NCBI GenBank assembly: GCA_016223165.1
Contig: JACRPO010000009.1
Span: 248,001 to 312,000 of the forward strand
Reading direction: 5' to 3'
Length of the DNA: 64,000 bases
Source of the DNA: Burkholderiales bacterium
GTDB taxonomy: Bacteria; Pseudomonadota; Gammaproteobacteria; Burkholderiales; Burkholderiaceae_C
The notes below the pieces were generated by a model, which searched no databases, had not been told where the DNA came from, and was given only the letters and a program-made list of their open reading frames with translations. The position numbers and the translations under genes are program-made. Shown here one piece after another: positions 43,083 through 51,913 of the stretch. Within the stretch, counting starts at the first letter, position 1, and each line of letters begins with the position of its first letter.

Positions 43083-46000
43083 ATGGACAACAGCACGCGG
43101 TGTGAGCCCGGGTACGAACTTCGCCGTGCCCTTGCTGGCTTACTGTTGCTCGGTGCCGGTGCGCTGCCCGCGCACGCACAGACCGGGATCGCGTCGCAGC
43201 TGGCTGAGCCCGAAGGCGAGAAGTTGCTGTGCCTTCCGGTGCACGGCACGATGAACGACGACACCGTTGCACTGCGTTTGGCCGCGCCGCCCCTGTCGCC
43301 CCAGATGGGCGCTGGCACACTCCAGATGATCATGCAGCGGCTCATGGGCGGGGGGCTCGGTGTGACGCCTCCTGCGAGCGCAACCCAAGGCAATGCGCTC
43401 GCCGGCCTCGCGTTCGGCTCCCCGCCCGCGACGCGCAGCTTGGTCGACGGCAGCGTCGATGCCAACGCTGGGCGCCACGCCGAAGCGCAGCGCCGGCTGA
43501 ACGAGTGTGCGCAGCAGGCGGCCGGACAGAAGGACAGCCTGCTCGAGGCGGCCTGCCGGAACAACCTCGGCGTTTCGCTCGCCGCTCAGGGACAGTGGGC
43601 CCGGGCACGGAGCGAGCTCGAGGCAGCTTTGAAGCTGTATCGCGCGCCGCGCGATCCTCCCGCCGACCTGCCGATGCCCCAGGGCATGGGGGGGATGTTG
43701 CCAGGATCGCACCCGGCGATGTCCGCAGTCACGCAGCAAATGCTGGAGCGCATGTCACCCGAGCAGCGTGCAGCCTACGAGGCGCAACGGCCGGCCTTGG
43801 AGGAGCAAGTGCGTGCGAGCCAGTCCGCGATGTCCACGGCGCTGGCATCGGCCTTGAGAGAGGGTGCGCCCAGGCAATGGCGCGAGTACGAGCGCCTGGA
43901 CACATTGCGCGGCATGGAGCGCACGCTGCTCAACCTCGGCAACCTGTCGGTGGCCGCCGGCCGCCTCGGCGAGGCCGAGCCGCTGCTCGAGGACGCGATG
44001 CGCGGCCGCGTCGAGGGCGAGTCTGCCGCGTGCGCCACCGCTGTAGCCATGGACCTCGCCCGCCTGTTCCAGCGGCTGCGGCGCACCGCCGACATCCGCG
44101 CGCTGATGGCACGGTACCGACTCGAACGCGGAGTCGAGGCGCGCGGCGAGCCAGAGGGCGTCTGGAGCAGTGTCGAGATGGGCGTGGTGCGCTTGGCGGG
44201 TAACCGGCCCGAAGGGTCGCCGGCGGTGGTGTCCGCGCCCGCGCACGCTCCGCAAGCCACCAACCCAGGCGACCGAACTGAGTTGTCGATCGACTTCAGT
44301 TTTGCGGAGGCCGGCAGCCGATTCGACGACAGTGCGCTTGCAAGGCTGCACCAGCAGGCCGCCGCCGCCGACGCGGCACGAGGACCCGGTGCCTTCCGCG
44401 CCTGGCGGCTGCTCTCCTTGCGGGCCCAGGCTGCACGGCGGCCCGACCTGCAGTACTCCGCGCACGCCGCACTCATGAACCTGCACGTGCGTCAGGCGGA
44501 GACCGACGCCGCGATCTTCCACGGCAAGCGTGCGGCTAACCTGGCGCAGGCCGTACGCGCAGCCCTGGGCGATGCCTCGCCCTCGCGCGACACGCGCCGG
44601 GCGTTCCTGCGCCAACGGCGGCGGGTGTATGTGACGCTGGCGCAGCTGCTGCTGGACGCGCAGCGCCTGCAGGAGGCCGAGTCGGTGCTGCACGTGTTGA
44701 AGGAGGACGAAGGGCAGCAGTTCATCGGCAGCGCTGCCGGTGCAGCCCTCGGCACCTTGGCCCTGACAGGCCCCGAGTCCGATGCGACGCGGCAGGACGA
44801 TGAAGCGGCTGCGCGGTTACGCCGCGGCGAGCAGGGGCGCGTAGCCGCCGTCGCGCAGGTGCCCATGGGCGCGAATGTGCTCTTGATGCTGAAGCCCGCT
44901 CAGTTGGAAGTGGGACGGATCAGGGCCGGCCTCGCACTGCCCGGGCTCGCAGCACAGTTGAGGCAGCGGCCGTGGCGCACTCTGGCAGGCGACGAGAAGC
45001 TCCGCGCCGCCGCCGCCGATCTGCAGGACTTCTTCGTCGGCCCGAGTGGACGCCTCGAACGATTCCTCGTCCACCTGCTGGAGGACGCATCGGCGTTCGA
45101 CCCGCCGGTCGCCGCGGCAGACCGGACCCGGCTCGCCGAGACGTTGAAGCGCGTGCCACAGATTCAGGCCGAACTGAGGCCATTGCTGAGCGTCATCCCG
45201 GTCGATGCAGCGAGCGCTATCACCACGACGACTCGGCCCGGCGGCAGCGCCGACGCTGCAGCGCCAGAACTGGGCCCATGGGATTTCGCGATGGCTGAAC
45301 CCGCCGAGCGCTTGTGGCGCGAGCCGCGGGAGGTGGACCGCCTCGAGGCCCGTCACCTGCAGGGAGGTTTCGGCACCGCCCCGCGCTCGCGCACTGCAGA
45401 ACCAACGCAACCTCTGGCGGGCGTGCAGGAGGAGACGACTGCGCTGATGGCCAGGCAACCCGTGCCCACCGCGTTGCTGTACTACTTGACGGGCGAGCAA
45501 CGGCTCGACGCGCTGCTCGTCACTGCAAAGGGCCGCCGGCACTTCCGCTTGGCGGTTTTGCAGTCCGAACTGGACGCGCAGATCGATGACTTCGCAAAGC
45601 GGCTGCGCCAGCCCGAACGCGACCTGCGGCCGGCGGCCGCCGCCTTGTACCAGCGGCTGTTCGCGCCGGTCGCGCAGGCGATGGCCGACAGCGGTGCGCA
45701 GGTGCTCGCGTTGTCCCTGTCCGGAAAGCTGCGCTTCGTTCCTTTCGCCGCGCTCTACAGCGGGCACGGTTGGTTGGTCGAGCGGTATGCGCTGGCGGTC
45801 CACCCCGGCGGAACGCTGCAGGGCAGGCTCAGACCGGCGTCACCGAATTGGCGCGTGGCGGCCTTCGGTGCCAGCATCGGCGATGCGGAGTTCCCGCCGC
45901 TGTTGAACGTGGCCGGCGAAATCGCCGGCATCGTGCGCCAGCGCGGGAGCCCCGGCGGCGCACTGCCGGGCGAAGCCTGGCTCGACCGGGCCTTCACCGC

Positions 46001-46595
46001 CGAGCAGCTGCGCCTCGCGCTCGGCGGCGGCGCGCAGGTGGTGCATGTGGCGAGCCACTTCAAGTTTGCCGGCGGCGACGCGGAGGGCTCGTACCTGCTG
46101 CTGGGCGACGGGGGCCGCCTCAGCCTCGGCGAGCTGGCCGGCCCGCAATACCGCTTCGATCGCACCGAACTCGTCACGCTGTCGGCGTGCACCACGGGCT
46201 TGAGCGCCGACGACACCTACGGGCAGGAAGTGGACGGGCTGGCCGCGCTGCTGATGGGACAGGGCGCGCCGTCGGTGATCGCCTCGCTATGGGACGTGAA
46301 CGACCGCAGCACTTCGGTGCTCATGGCTTCGATGTATCGCCTGCGCGAGAGCCACAAACTCTCTCGCGTGGTCGCGTTGCAGCAAGCGCAGTTGACGATG
46401 ATCCGCGCCGGCACGGCGGTCGCGAGCCCGCCGCGTGCAGCGAGTCAGGCCCCTGGCCGGGGCGCATCGCGCGTGCGCCTGCCGGGTGACCCAGAGCCTG
46501 GCCCAGGCGAGCGCACCGCGCCCGAAGGGGCAGCGCTCGGCGCGGCGCACCCCTTCTATTGGGCACCGTTCGTCCTGATGGGCAATTGGCTTTGA
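43083..46595 (+). CDS. Exported TPR-CHAT peptidase
   Basis: A 1170-residue protein. It has a signal peptide (about 1-33; LAGLLLLGAGALPAHA), a Met/Pro-rich segment, TPR-like helices (about 120-330 and 420-560), and a C-terminal CHAT (caspase-HetF-associated) domain from about 810 (SLSGKLRFVPFAALY, VVHVASHFKF with His992, LVTLSACTTGLSADD with Cys1036, GLAALLMGQGAPSVIASLWDV). The His/Cys dyad is intact, so it should be an active cysteine peptidase, here predicted to be periplasmic. ATG at 43083 has GGAGG 6 bases upstream. A caspase gene follows, its start 44 bp after the CHAT stop (or overlapping it, if a TTG start is used). TPR-CHAT enzymes are usually switched on by partner or ligand binding. 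Confidence 0.87.
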   Translation: MDNSTRCEPGYELRRALAGLLLLGAGALPAHAQTGIASQLAEPEGEKLLCLPVHGTMNDDTVALRLAAPPLSPQMGAGTLQMIMQRLMGGGLGVTPPASATQGNALAGLAFGSPPATRSLVDGSVDANAGRHAEAQRRLNECAQQAAGQKDSLLEAACRNNLGVSLAAQGQWARARSELEAALKLYRAPRDPPADLPMPQGMGGMLPGSHPAMSAVTQQMLERMSPEQRAAYEAQRPALEEQVRASQSAMSTALASALREGAPRQWREYERLDTLRGMERTLLNLGNLSVAAGRLGEAEPLLEDAMRGRVEGESAACATAVAMDLARLFQRLRRTADIRALMARYRLERGVEARGEPEGVWSSVEMGVVRLAGNRPEGSPAVVSAPAHAPQATNPGDRTELSIDFSFAEAGSRFDDSALARLHQQAAAADAARGPGAFRAWRLLSLRAQAARRPDLQYSAHAALMNLHVRQAETDAAIFHGKRAANLAQAVRAALGDASPSRDTRRAFLRQRRRVYVTLAQLLLDAQRLQEAESVLHVLKEDEGQQFIGSAAGAALGTLALTGPESDATRQDDEAAARLRRGEQGRVAAVAQVPMGANVLLMLKPAQLEVGRIRAGLALPGLAAQLRQRPWRTLAGDEKLRAAAADLQDFFVGPSGRLERFLVHLLEDASAFDPPVAAADRTRLAETLKRVPQIQAELRPLLSVIPVDAASAITTTTRPGGSADAAAPELGPWDFAMAEPAERLWREPREVDRLEARHLQGGFGTAPRSRTAEPTQPLAGVQEETTALMARQPVPTALLYYLTGEQRLDALLVTAKGRRHFRLAVLQSELDAQIDDFAKRLRQPERDLRPAAAALYQRLFAPVAQAMADSGAQVLALSLSGKLRFVPFAALYSGHGWLVERYALAVHPGGTLQGRLRPASPNWRVAAFGASIGDAEFPPLLNVAGEIAGIVRQRGSPGGALPGEAWLDRAFTAEQLRLALGGGAQVVHVASHFKFAGGDAEGSYLLLGDGGRLSLGELAGPQYRFDRTELVTLSACTTGLSADDTYGQEVDGLAALLMGQGAPSVIASLWDVNDRSTSVLMASMYRLRESHKLSRVVALQQAQLTMIRAGTAVASPPRAASQAPGRGASRVRLPGDPEPGPGERTAPEGAALGAAHPFYWAPFVLMGNWL

Positions 46596-46639
46596 CGGCG
46601 GCAGCCACGCTGACGGCGAACCGAACCTTGCCGCGCGCG

Positions 46640-48793
46640 ATGCGCCGCCTCGCTGTCGCGCTCGCGTGCGCGGCCACCGCGACGGCATGTGACGCCACCA
46701 ACCTCGCCCTGCTCGTGGGCGTGAGCCGGTACCCGGACCTCGCGCCAGAACTGCAACTGCGGGCGCCCGCCAACGACGTACGACTGATGCGCGACGTGCT
46801 CGTGCAGCTCGGGTTCGATGCCGCGAACATCGAGATGTTGACCGACGGCAGCGAGGGCGCCCTGCTGCCGACCCATGCCGCCATCCTTGCGGCCCTGCAG
46901 CGTCTGGCTGCGCGGGCGCGTGGCGGCGACTCCGTCTACCTCCACTTCTCGGGCCATGGCAGCCATCAGCCCGTCCGCGAGACCGGTGCGGGCTCGGATG
47001 AGGGCGCGACCCGCTGGCAACCGGTGTTCCTGCCCCGCGATGTGCGTGGGTGGGACGGCAAGGCCGCGACGCCCGTGCCGAACGCCATCCCCGACACCAC
47101 GCTGCGCGACCTGATCGACCGAATCAACGATCGTGGCGCCTTCGTCTTCGCGGTGTTCGATGCCTGCCACTCCGCCCGCCTGGTGCGCGGTTCGTTGCCT
47201 GGCACCGACGGCTCGCGCGTACGCGTGCGCCACGTTCCGCCAGCCGCGCTCGGGGTGGCCTCCGCGCCCGCACAGGAGATGTGGCCGGCGTGGGCGGAGC
47301 CCGGCCGCACCGGGGCGGCGTCCTCTCGCGGTGCGACTTCGGTTGGCGCAACGCCCTCCGACACGAGGCGCGGGCAGGCCGCGTACTTCTACGCGGCGCA
47401 GAGCCTCGAGCTGGCCACTTCGCTGCCGCTGCGCGTTGGCGGCAAGGCCGTGTGGCACGGCCTCCTCAGCTGGCACGTGGCCCAGGCGCTTGCGCTGGGG
47501 GACCCGCTGACGCACCGGCAACTTGGGCAGCACATCTTGTCGCGTTACGACCAGCTGCCGGCTACTTCCGCGACGCCGCTGTTCAGCGGGGACGGACTCG
47601 ACCAGCCGGTGTTCGGGCGGCAGGTGGCAAGCGTTCGCCAGTGGCCGCTCGATCACCTGCAGGGCGAGCTCGTGCTGCCGGCCGGGGCGCTGTCAGGACT
47701 GGCCGAGGGGGCACTGCTGGCCCTACTCGCCGACCCGCTGGCCCCGGCCGCAACTGGCGATGGAACAGGAGCGGCGCGAGGGTCGACCCGGATACCGCGC
47801 GGCACGCTCGGCTTCGTGCGCCTGAAGACGCTCGAGGCGGAGCGTGCGCTGCTGGAGCCCGTGGCTTTGCAGGGCTGGGCGGCACCGATGCCGAACGCGC
47901 TTGCGCCGGGCACCTGGGCCCGGCTGGTGAGCAACCCACTATCGTTCGCGCTGCGAGTTGCTGTCGACCCAGCAGGCTGCCAGGGCAACTGCCTCACCGC
48001 TCGCGCGCTCGCGCGACTGCAACGTGAAGGAGTTCCCGGGGTCGACGTTCGATGGGTCGCGGAAGCGGACGCGGACATCACGTTGCGCAGCACCGATCGC
48101 GGCGTGCATCTGCGTGTCCATGCGATGGGGGGCGCGGATGGCCCCTGGGGCGCACCGGCCCAGGCGCAGAGCGATGCTGCTGCGTTGGATGCGCTCGTAC
48201 AGGAGACCGCCGGTGCGCTGCATCGAGTTGCCCGAATGCGCAATCTGCTGCAGCTGACGGCACGACTGGCGACCCTGCCCCGGCGAGCCGACCTGCAGCT
48301 CACCTTGAAAGCCAGACGGCAAGGCAGCGACGCCGATTTGCCCATCACCAGCGAGCAACTGGTGCCGCTGCGGCCTGGCGACCTGGTCGTGCTGGAGGCG
48401 CGCAATGGGGCCGGCGACCCCGTCGACCTGGCCGCCTTCTGGCTGAGCGCAGACCAGAGCATCCGCCGCCTCTTTCCCCTCGACGCACGTGACACCCCCC
48501 GCCTCGGCTCAGGCGAAAGACTGCGACCGTTCGGAGTACGCATCGACCCGGGCAGCGCAGGCACAGAGCGCCTGCTCGTGCTGAGCATGCCGATGCGCCG
48601 CGGGCACGAGGCGAGCGATTTCCGCTTCCTTGAACAGTCACCGCTCGCACGCCTGCGCGGCGATGTGGATACTGAGTTGCAGGCGCTTTTCGACGCCTGT
48701 TTCGCCGACTATCGGTCGCGCGGCGAAGCGACAGCTGCACTGCCCGTGGAACAACTCGGCATGCAGATGTTCTCGTTCCGCATCGGCCCATAG
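46640..48793 (+). CDS. Exported caspase-like (C14) peptidase
   Basis: A 717-residue protein. It has a short signal peptide (RRLAVALACAATATACDATN), then a caspase/metacaspase domain (about 22-300) with His106 (YLHFSGHGSH) and Cys176 (FAVFDACHSARLV), both catalytic residues present. The C-terminal half (about 310-717) has beta-rich domains that include LKPxD/DUF4384-like segments (VPLRPGDLVVLEARNG, IRRLFPLD). ATG at 46640 begins the signal peptide. A TTG at 46592 overlapping the CHAT stop (TTGA) is an alternative start that would couple translation. Function is probably proteolysis after Arg/Lys or Asp in the periplasm, acting together with CHAT. It is convergent with the GntR gene. Confidence 0.87.
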   Translation: MRRLAVALACAATATACDATNLALLVGVSRYPDLAPELQLRAPANDVRLMRDVLVQLGFDAANIEMLTDGSEGALLPTHAAILAALQRLAARARGGDSVYLHFSGHGSHQPVRETGAGSDEGATRWQPVFLPRDVRGWDGKAATPVPNAIPDTTLRDLIDRINDRGAFVFAVFDACHSARLVRGSLPGTDGSRVRVRHVPPAALGVASAPAQEMWPAWAEPGRTGAASSRGATSVGATPSDTRRGQAAYFYAAQSLELATSLPLRVGGKAVWHGLLSWHVAQALALGDPLTHRQLGQHILSRYDQLPATSATPLFSGDGLDQPVFGRQVASVRQWPLDHLQGELVLPAGALSGLAEGALLALLADPLAPAATGDGTGAARGSTRIPRGTLGFVRLKTLEAERALLEPVALQGWAAPMPNALAPGTWARLVSNPLSFALRVAVDPAGCQGNCLTARALARLQREGVPGVDVRWVAEADADITLRSTDRGVHLRVHAMGGADGPWGAPAQAQSDAAALDALVQETAGALHRVARMRNLLQLTARLATLPRRADLQLTLKARRQGSDADLPITSEQLVPLRPGDLVVLEARNGAGDPVDLAAFWLSADQSIRRLFPLDARDTPRLGSGERLRPFGVRIDPGSAGTERLLVLSMPMRRGHEASDFRFLEQSPLARLRGDVDTELQALFDACFADYRSRGEATAALPVEQLGMQMFSFRIGP

Positions 48794-48855
48794 CAGACCA
48801 GGAACCCCGCTCAGCGTGGGCAATTGCGAGGGGCGTGCGTCAAGCAGAGGCATCC

Positions 48856-49686
48856 TCAGCCCGCCCGCAGCCCCCGATCTCTCGCTTCGTGCAGCGCATG
48901 CAGCGTGATCTTCCTCACCTCCACCTGGCTCTGGCCGATGTGCCCGCGCAGCACCATCAGCGCCTGCTCGGCCTTGCGCTGAATGATGGCGCGCAGGATC
49001 TTGGCGTGCTCCTGGTAGGTGGCCTCGATGCGGTCGTCGCGCGTGAAGTCCAGGCGGCGCACGATGCGGATGCGCTCGGTCACGTCCCAGTGCACGCGCG
49101 CCATCTCGGCGTTGCCGGTGGCGCGCACGAGCGTGGCGTGGAACTGCTCGTCGAGCGCGCCGACCTCGGCGCCGCTGGTCAGGCGCTCGGCGGCGGGCAC
49201 GAGCCAGACGCGCTTGAGCGCCTCCAGCTCGGCGGGCGTGGAGCTGGCCGCACACAGGCGCGCCACGCAGGCCGTCTCGAGCACGACGCGCAGGTCGTAC
49301 AGCTGCTCGAGGCGGTCGAAGTCGATCGGCTGCACGAACCAGCCGCTCTTGCTCTCGACATCGATGAGCCCCTCGTTGCGCAGGCGGAACAACGCCTCGC
49401 GCACCGGCGTGCGGCTGACGCCCAGGTGCTGCGCCATCTCGGCCTCGGAGAAGCGGTCGCCGGGCACGAGCATGAAGTCGTGCATCTGCTGCTTGAGGGC
49501 GGCGTAGACCTGCTCGGCCAGCGGTTGTCGTGTCGGTTGCCGTGTCGGTTGGCGCGCCGGCTGGCGTGCGGGCCGCGGCTGCGCCGGCGGCCCGGCCGTC
49601 GCGACGGTCGCGGCGGTCGCGGCGGTCGCGGCGGTCGCGGCCGATGACGCCACGGCAACGGGCGGGTTGGCGACGACGGAGCGCAT
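48856..49686 (-). CDS. GntR-family (FCD) transcriptional regulator
   Basis: A 276-residue regulator, last gene of the long leftward operon. Residues 1-53 are low-complexity (Ala/Thr run, then RQPARQPTRQPTRQP), about 55-120 the GntR winged helix (LAEQVYAALKQQMHDFMLVP, MAQHLGVSRTPVREALFRLR), and about 128-265 the FCD ligand domain (LYDLRVVLETACVARL, FHATLVRATGNAEM) with metal-site His residues. FCD regulators are usually repressors released by a carboxylic acid intermediate, so it probably senses a product of the amide-hydrolysing pathway encoded upstream. The low-complexity start is unusual for GntR proteins. Confidence 0.88.
   Translation of the reverse strand: MRSVVANPPVAVASSAATAATAATAATVATAGPPAQPRPARQPARQPTRQPTRQPLAEQVYAALKQQMHDFMLVPGDRFSEAEMAQHLGVSRTPVREALFRLRNEGLIDVESKSGWFVQPIDFDRLEQLYDLRVVLETACVARLCAASSTPAELEALKRVWLVPAAERLTSGAEVGALDEQFHATLVRATGNAEMARVHWDVTERIRIVRRLDFTRDDRIEATYQEHAKILRAIIQRKAEQALMVLRGHIGQSQVEVRKITLHALHEARDRGLRAG
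49616..49651. repeat. 9-bp in-frame repeats in the GntR gene
   Basis: Four copies of a 9-base unit (GGTCGCGGC) encode the ATAATAATVATA part of the regulator N-terminus. Codon phase is kept whatever the copy number. Confidence 0.7.
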
Positions 49687-49689
49687 GAC

Positions 49690-50865
49690 CTAGTCTGCCA
49701 TCAGCACCGGCAGCGGCCATTGCACGCCGAACCGCGCGACATGGCAGGCCGCAAGATGCTCCCGGTCGTGGCGCAAGTCGTGGCCCGGAGAGCGGCTCGC
49801 AGCGCGGCCCGTCTGGCTTCCCGGGTGGCTTCCCGGGTGGCTTCCCGGGTGGCTTCCCGGTGGGTGCCCCGGCTGCGCCGCCCCCGCCTGCAGCGGCGGC
49901 GCCTCGCGCGAGCAGCGTTCGTGCGCCAGCGGGCAGCGGCTGGCGAAGCGGCACACCTGCGGCGGCGGGTCGATCGGGCTCGACACCTCGCCGGCCAGGC
50001 GCACGCGCGGCCCGTGCCCGGGAATGGCCGACAGCAGCGCCTGCGTGTACGGATGCGCCGGCTGCGCGAAGACCTCGGCCGAGTCGCCGACCTCGACGAT
50101 GCGCCCGAGGTACATCACGGCGACGCGGTCGGTGAGCAGGCGCACGACGTTGAGGTCGTGCGAGACGAAGAGCGTCGTCAGCCCGAGCTCGCGGCGCAGC
50201 CGGTCGAGCAGCTGCAGCACGACGGCCTGCACGCTGACGTCGAGCGCCGCCGTCGGCTCGTCGAGGATCAGGAGGCGCGGCCGCGGCGCAAGCGCGCGTG
50301 CGATGCCCACGCGCGCCTTCTGCCCGCCCGAGAGCTGGTGCGGAAAGCGCGACAGCAGCTCCAGCGGCAGCCCCACCTGCGCCGCCACCTCGTCGACGCG
50401 CGCATCGGCGCTGGCGCGGTCCATGCCGGCGAGCAGCAGGCATGGTTCGCGGATCGTGTCGCGCGCCGTGAAGCGCGGGTTCAGGCTGTCGCTCGGGTCC
50501 TGGAAGACCATCTGGATCAACGCCCGCTCGGGCCGGCGCGCGAAGCCGGCGCTGCCGAGCTCGGCGAGGTCGACGCCGTCGAAGACGATGCGGCCGCTGC
50601 TCGGGTCGAGCAGGCGGGCCAGCAGGCGCACCAGCGTGCTCTTGCCGCAGCCCGATTCACCGACGAGGCCGAAGCTCTCGCCGGCGCGGATGTGGAACGA
50701 GAGGTCGTCCACCGCGTGCAGGAACGAGCCGCGCCGGCCGGCGACCGCAAAGCGCTTGCTCAGGCGCTCGACCTGCAGCAGCGGTGCGGCGGCAGTGGCG
50801 TCGACAGCCCGGGCGCCGGCTTCGATGGCGCCCGCCGTCACGGGTGGGGCCACGGCCCTATCCAC
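49690..50865 (-). CDS. dppF: Peptide/nickel-type ABC importer ATPase (DppF-like)
   Basis: A 391-residue cytoplasmic ATPase of the DppF/OppF group: Walker A GLVGESGCGKST, signature LSGGQKARVGIARAL, Walker [17 protein letters not shown], and the oligopeptide-ABC C-terminal motif with CRFASRCPLAHERC (Cys motif of this family). A GSHP tandem repeat and a His-rich tail follow. The start is the GTG at 50865, overlapping the DppD stop by 8 bases; no ATG is available in a sensible place. It pairs with DppD on the DppBC pore. Substrates of the class include peptides, nickel, opines and small amides. Confidence 0.88.
   Translation of the reverse strand: MDRAVAPPVTAGAIEAGARAVDATAAAPLLQVERLSKRFAVAGRRGSFLHAVDDLSFHIRAGESFGLVGESGCGKSTLVRLLARLLDPSSGRIVFDGVDLAELGSAGFARRPERALIQMVFQDPSDSLNPRFTARDTIREPCLLLAGMDRASADARVDEVAAQVGLPLELLSRFPHQLSGGQKARVGIARALAPRPRLLILDEPTAALDVSVQAVVLQLLDRLRRELGLTTLFVSHDLNVVRLLTDRVAVMYLGRIVEVGDSAEVFAQPAHPYTQALLSAIPGHGPRVRLAGEVSSPIDPPPQVCRFASRCPLAHERCSREAPPLQAGAAQPGHPPGSHPGSHPGSHPGSQTGRAASRSPGHDLRHDREHLAACHVARFGVQWPLPVLMAD
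49815..49861. repeat. 12-bp in-frame repeats in the dppF-like gene
   Basis: Four tandem copies of GGCTTCCCGGGT (the last truncated) encode repeated GSHP units in the C-terminal tail, after the Cys motif and away from catalytic parts. Confidence 0.85.
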
Positions 50866-51913
50866 GGACGGCCTCCGGGAACACGCCCTCCGCTTCGTCG
50901 AGCGGGTGCCAGCAGGCCACCGCGTGCGCCTCGTCGCCGCGCATCGCCGGCAGCGGCCCGCGGCAGACCTCGCTCGCACGCGTGCAGCGCTCGCTGAAGC
51001 GGCAAGAGGGCAGATCAGACCGGCGCAGGTCGGGCAGGTTACCGGGCACCGGCGCCAGCGAGTCGAGGGTGCCCTGCACGTCGGGCGTGGACGACATCAG
51101 GCGCGCCGTGTACGGGTGGCGCGGCGCGGCGAAGAGGGCGCGCGTCGGTGCCGCCTCCACCGCATGGCCGGCATGCATGACGACGATGCGGTCGCAGTAT
51201 TCGGCGGCCAGGCCGAGGTCGTGCGTGATGAAGAGCGTCGCCATCTGCCGCTCGCGCGCGAGGCCCGTGATGAGGTCCATCACCGCCGCCTGCGTGGTGA
51301 CGTCCAGGCCCGTGGTCGGCTCGTCGGCGATGAGCAGGCTCGGCCGGCACGCCAGCGCGATGGCGATCATCACGCGCTGGCACATGCCGCCCGAGAGCTC
51401 GAACGGGTAGGCGTGATACCGCCGCTCGGGGTCGGCAATGGCCACCTCGCGCAACGCCTGCACGGCGCGCGCGCGCAGCCCCTTGCCGAGCTCGAGGCCG
51501 GTGCCGCTGCCCAGGCGCGTGGGTGCGGCATGGCGGCGCAGCACGTCCTCGATCTGCAGGCCGACGGTGCGGATCGGGTTGAGCGCCGTGCGCGGGCTCT
51601 GGAAGATCATCGAGATCTCGCGCCCGCGCAGGTCGGCGAGCGTGCGCGCATCGGCGCGCAGCAGGTCGAGGCCGCCGAAGACGGCGCGGCCGCTCGTGAT
51701 GCGCGCCGCCGCGTCGGAGATGCCGAGCATCGCGTAGCTCAGCACCGACTTGCCCGAGCCGCTCTCGCCGACGAGGCCGACGATCTCGCCCTTGTGCAGG
51801 CGCAGGTTGACATGCTCCAGTGCGTGCACGGTGCCGCTGCGGGTGCGGAACTCGAGGCCGAGGTCCTCGACCTCGAGCAGCGGCACGGGTGCGGCTGTGG
51901 CGCCGGCGGTCAT
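50858..51913 (-). CDS. dppD: Peptide/nickel-type ABC importer ATPase (DppD-like)
   Basis: A 351-residue ATPase: Walker A GLVGESGSGKSVLSY, ATPase signature LSGGMCQRVMIAIAL, Walker B LLIADEPTTGLDVTTQ, and a C-terminal Cys motif, CRFSERCTRASEVC. ATG at 51913 overlaps the DppC stop by four bases (51910-51913). Together with DppF it energises the DppBC channel. Relatives are often dipeptide or opine importers, but in this operon the ligand is more likely a small amide or ureide. Confidence 0.9.
   Translation of the reverse strand: MTAGATAAPVPLLEVEDLGLEFRTRSGTVHALEHVNLRLHKGEIVGLVGESGSGKSVLSYAMLGISDAAARITSGRAVFGGLDLLRADARTLADLRGREISMIFQSPRTALNPIRTVGLQIEDVLRRHAAPTRLGSGTGLELGKGLRARAVQALREVAIADPERRYHAYPFELSGGMCQRVMIAIALACRPSLLIADEPTTGLDVTTQAAVMDLITGLARERQMATLFITHDLGLAAEYCDRIVVMHAGHAVEAAPTRALFAAPRHPYTARLMSSTPDVQGTLDSLAPVPGNLPDLRRSDLPSCRFSERCTRASEVCRGPLPAMRGDEAHAVACWHPLDEAEGVFPEAVRG

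Noticed and set aside
43032-48793. Type III-E CRISPR (Craspase) system because of the TPR-CHAT protease and sigma factor
   Set aside because: No gRAMP/Cas7-11, no Csx30-like gene and no CRISPR array are present, and the CHAT protein has a signal peptide. Only the logic is comparable.
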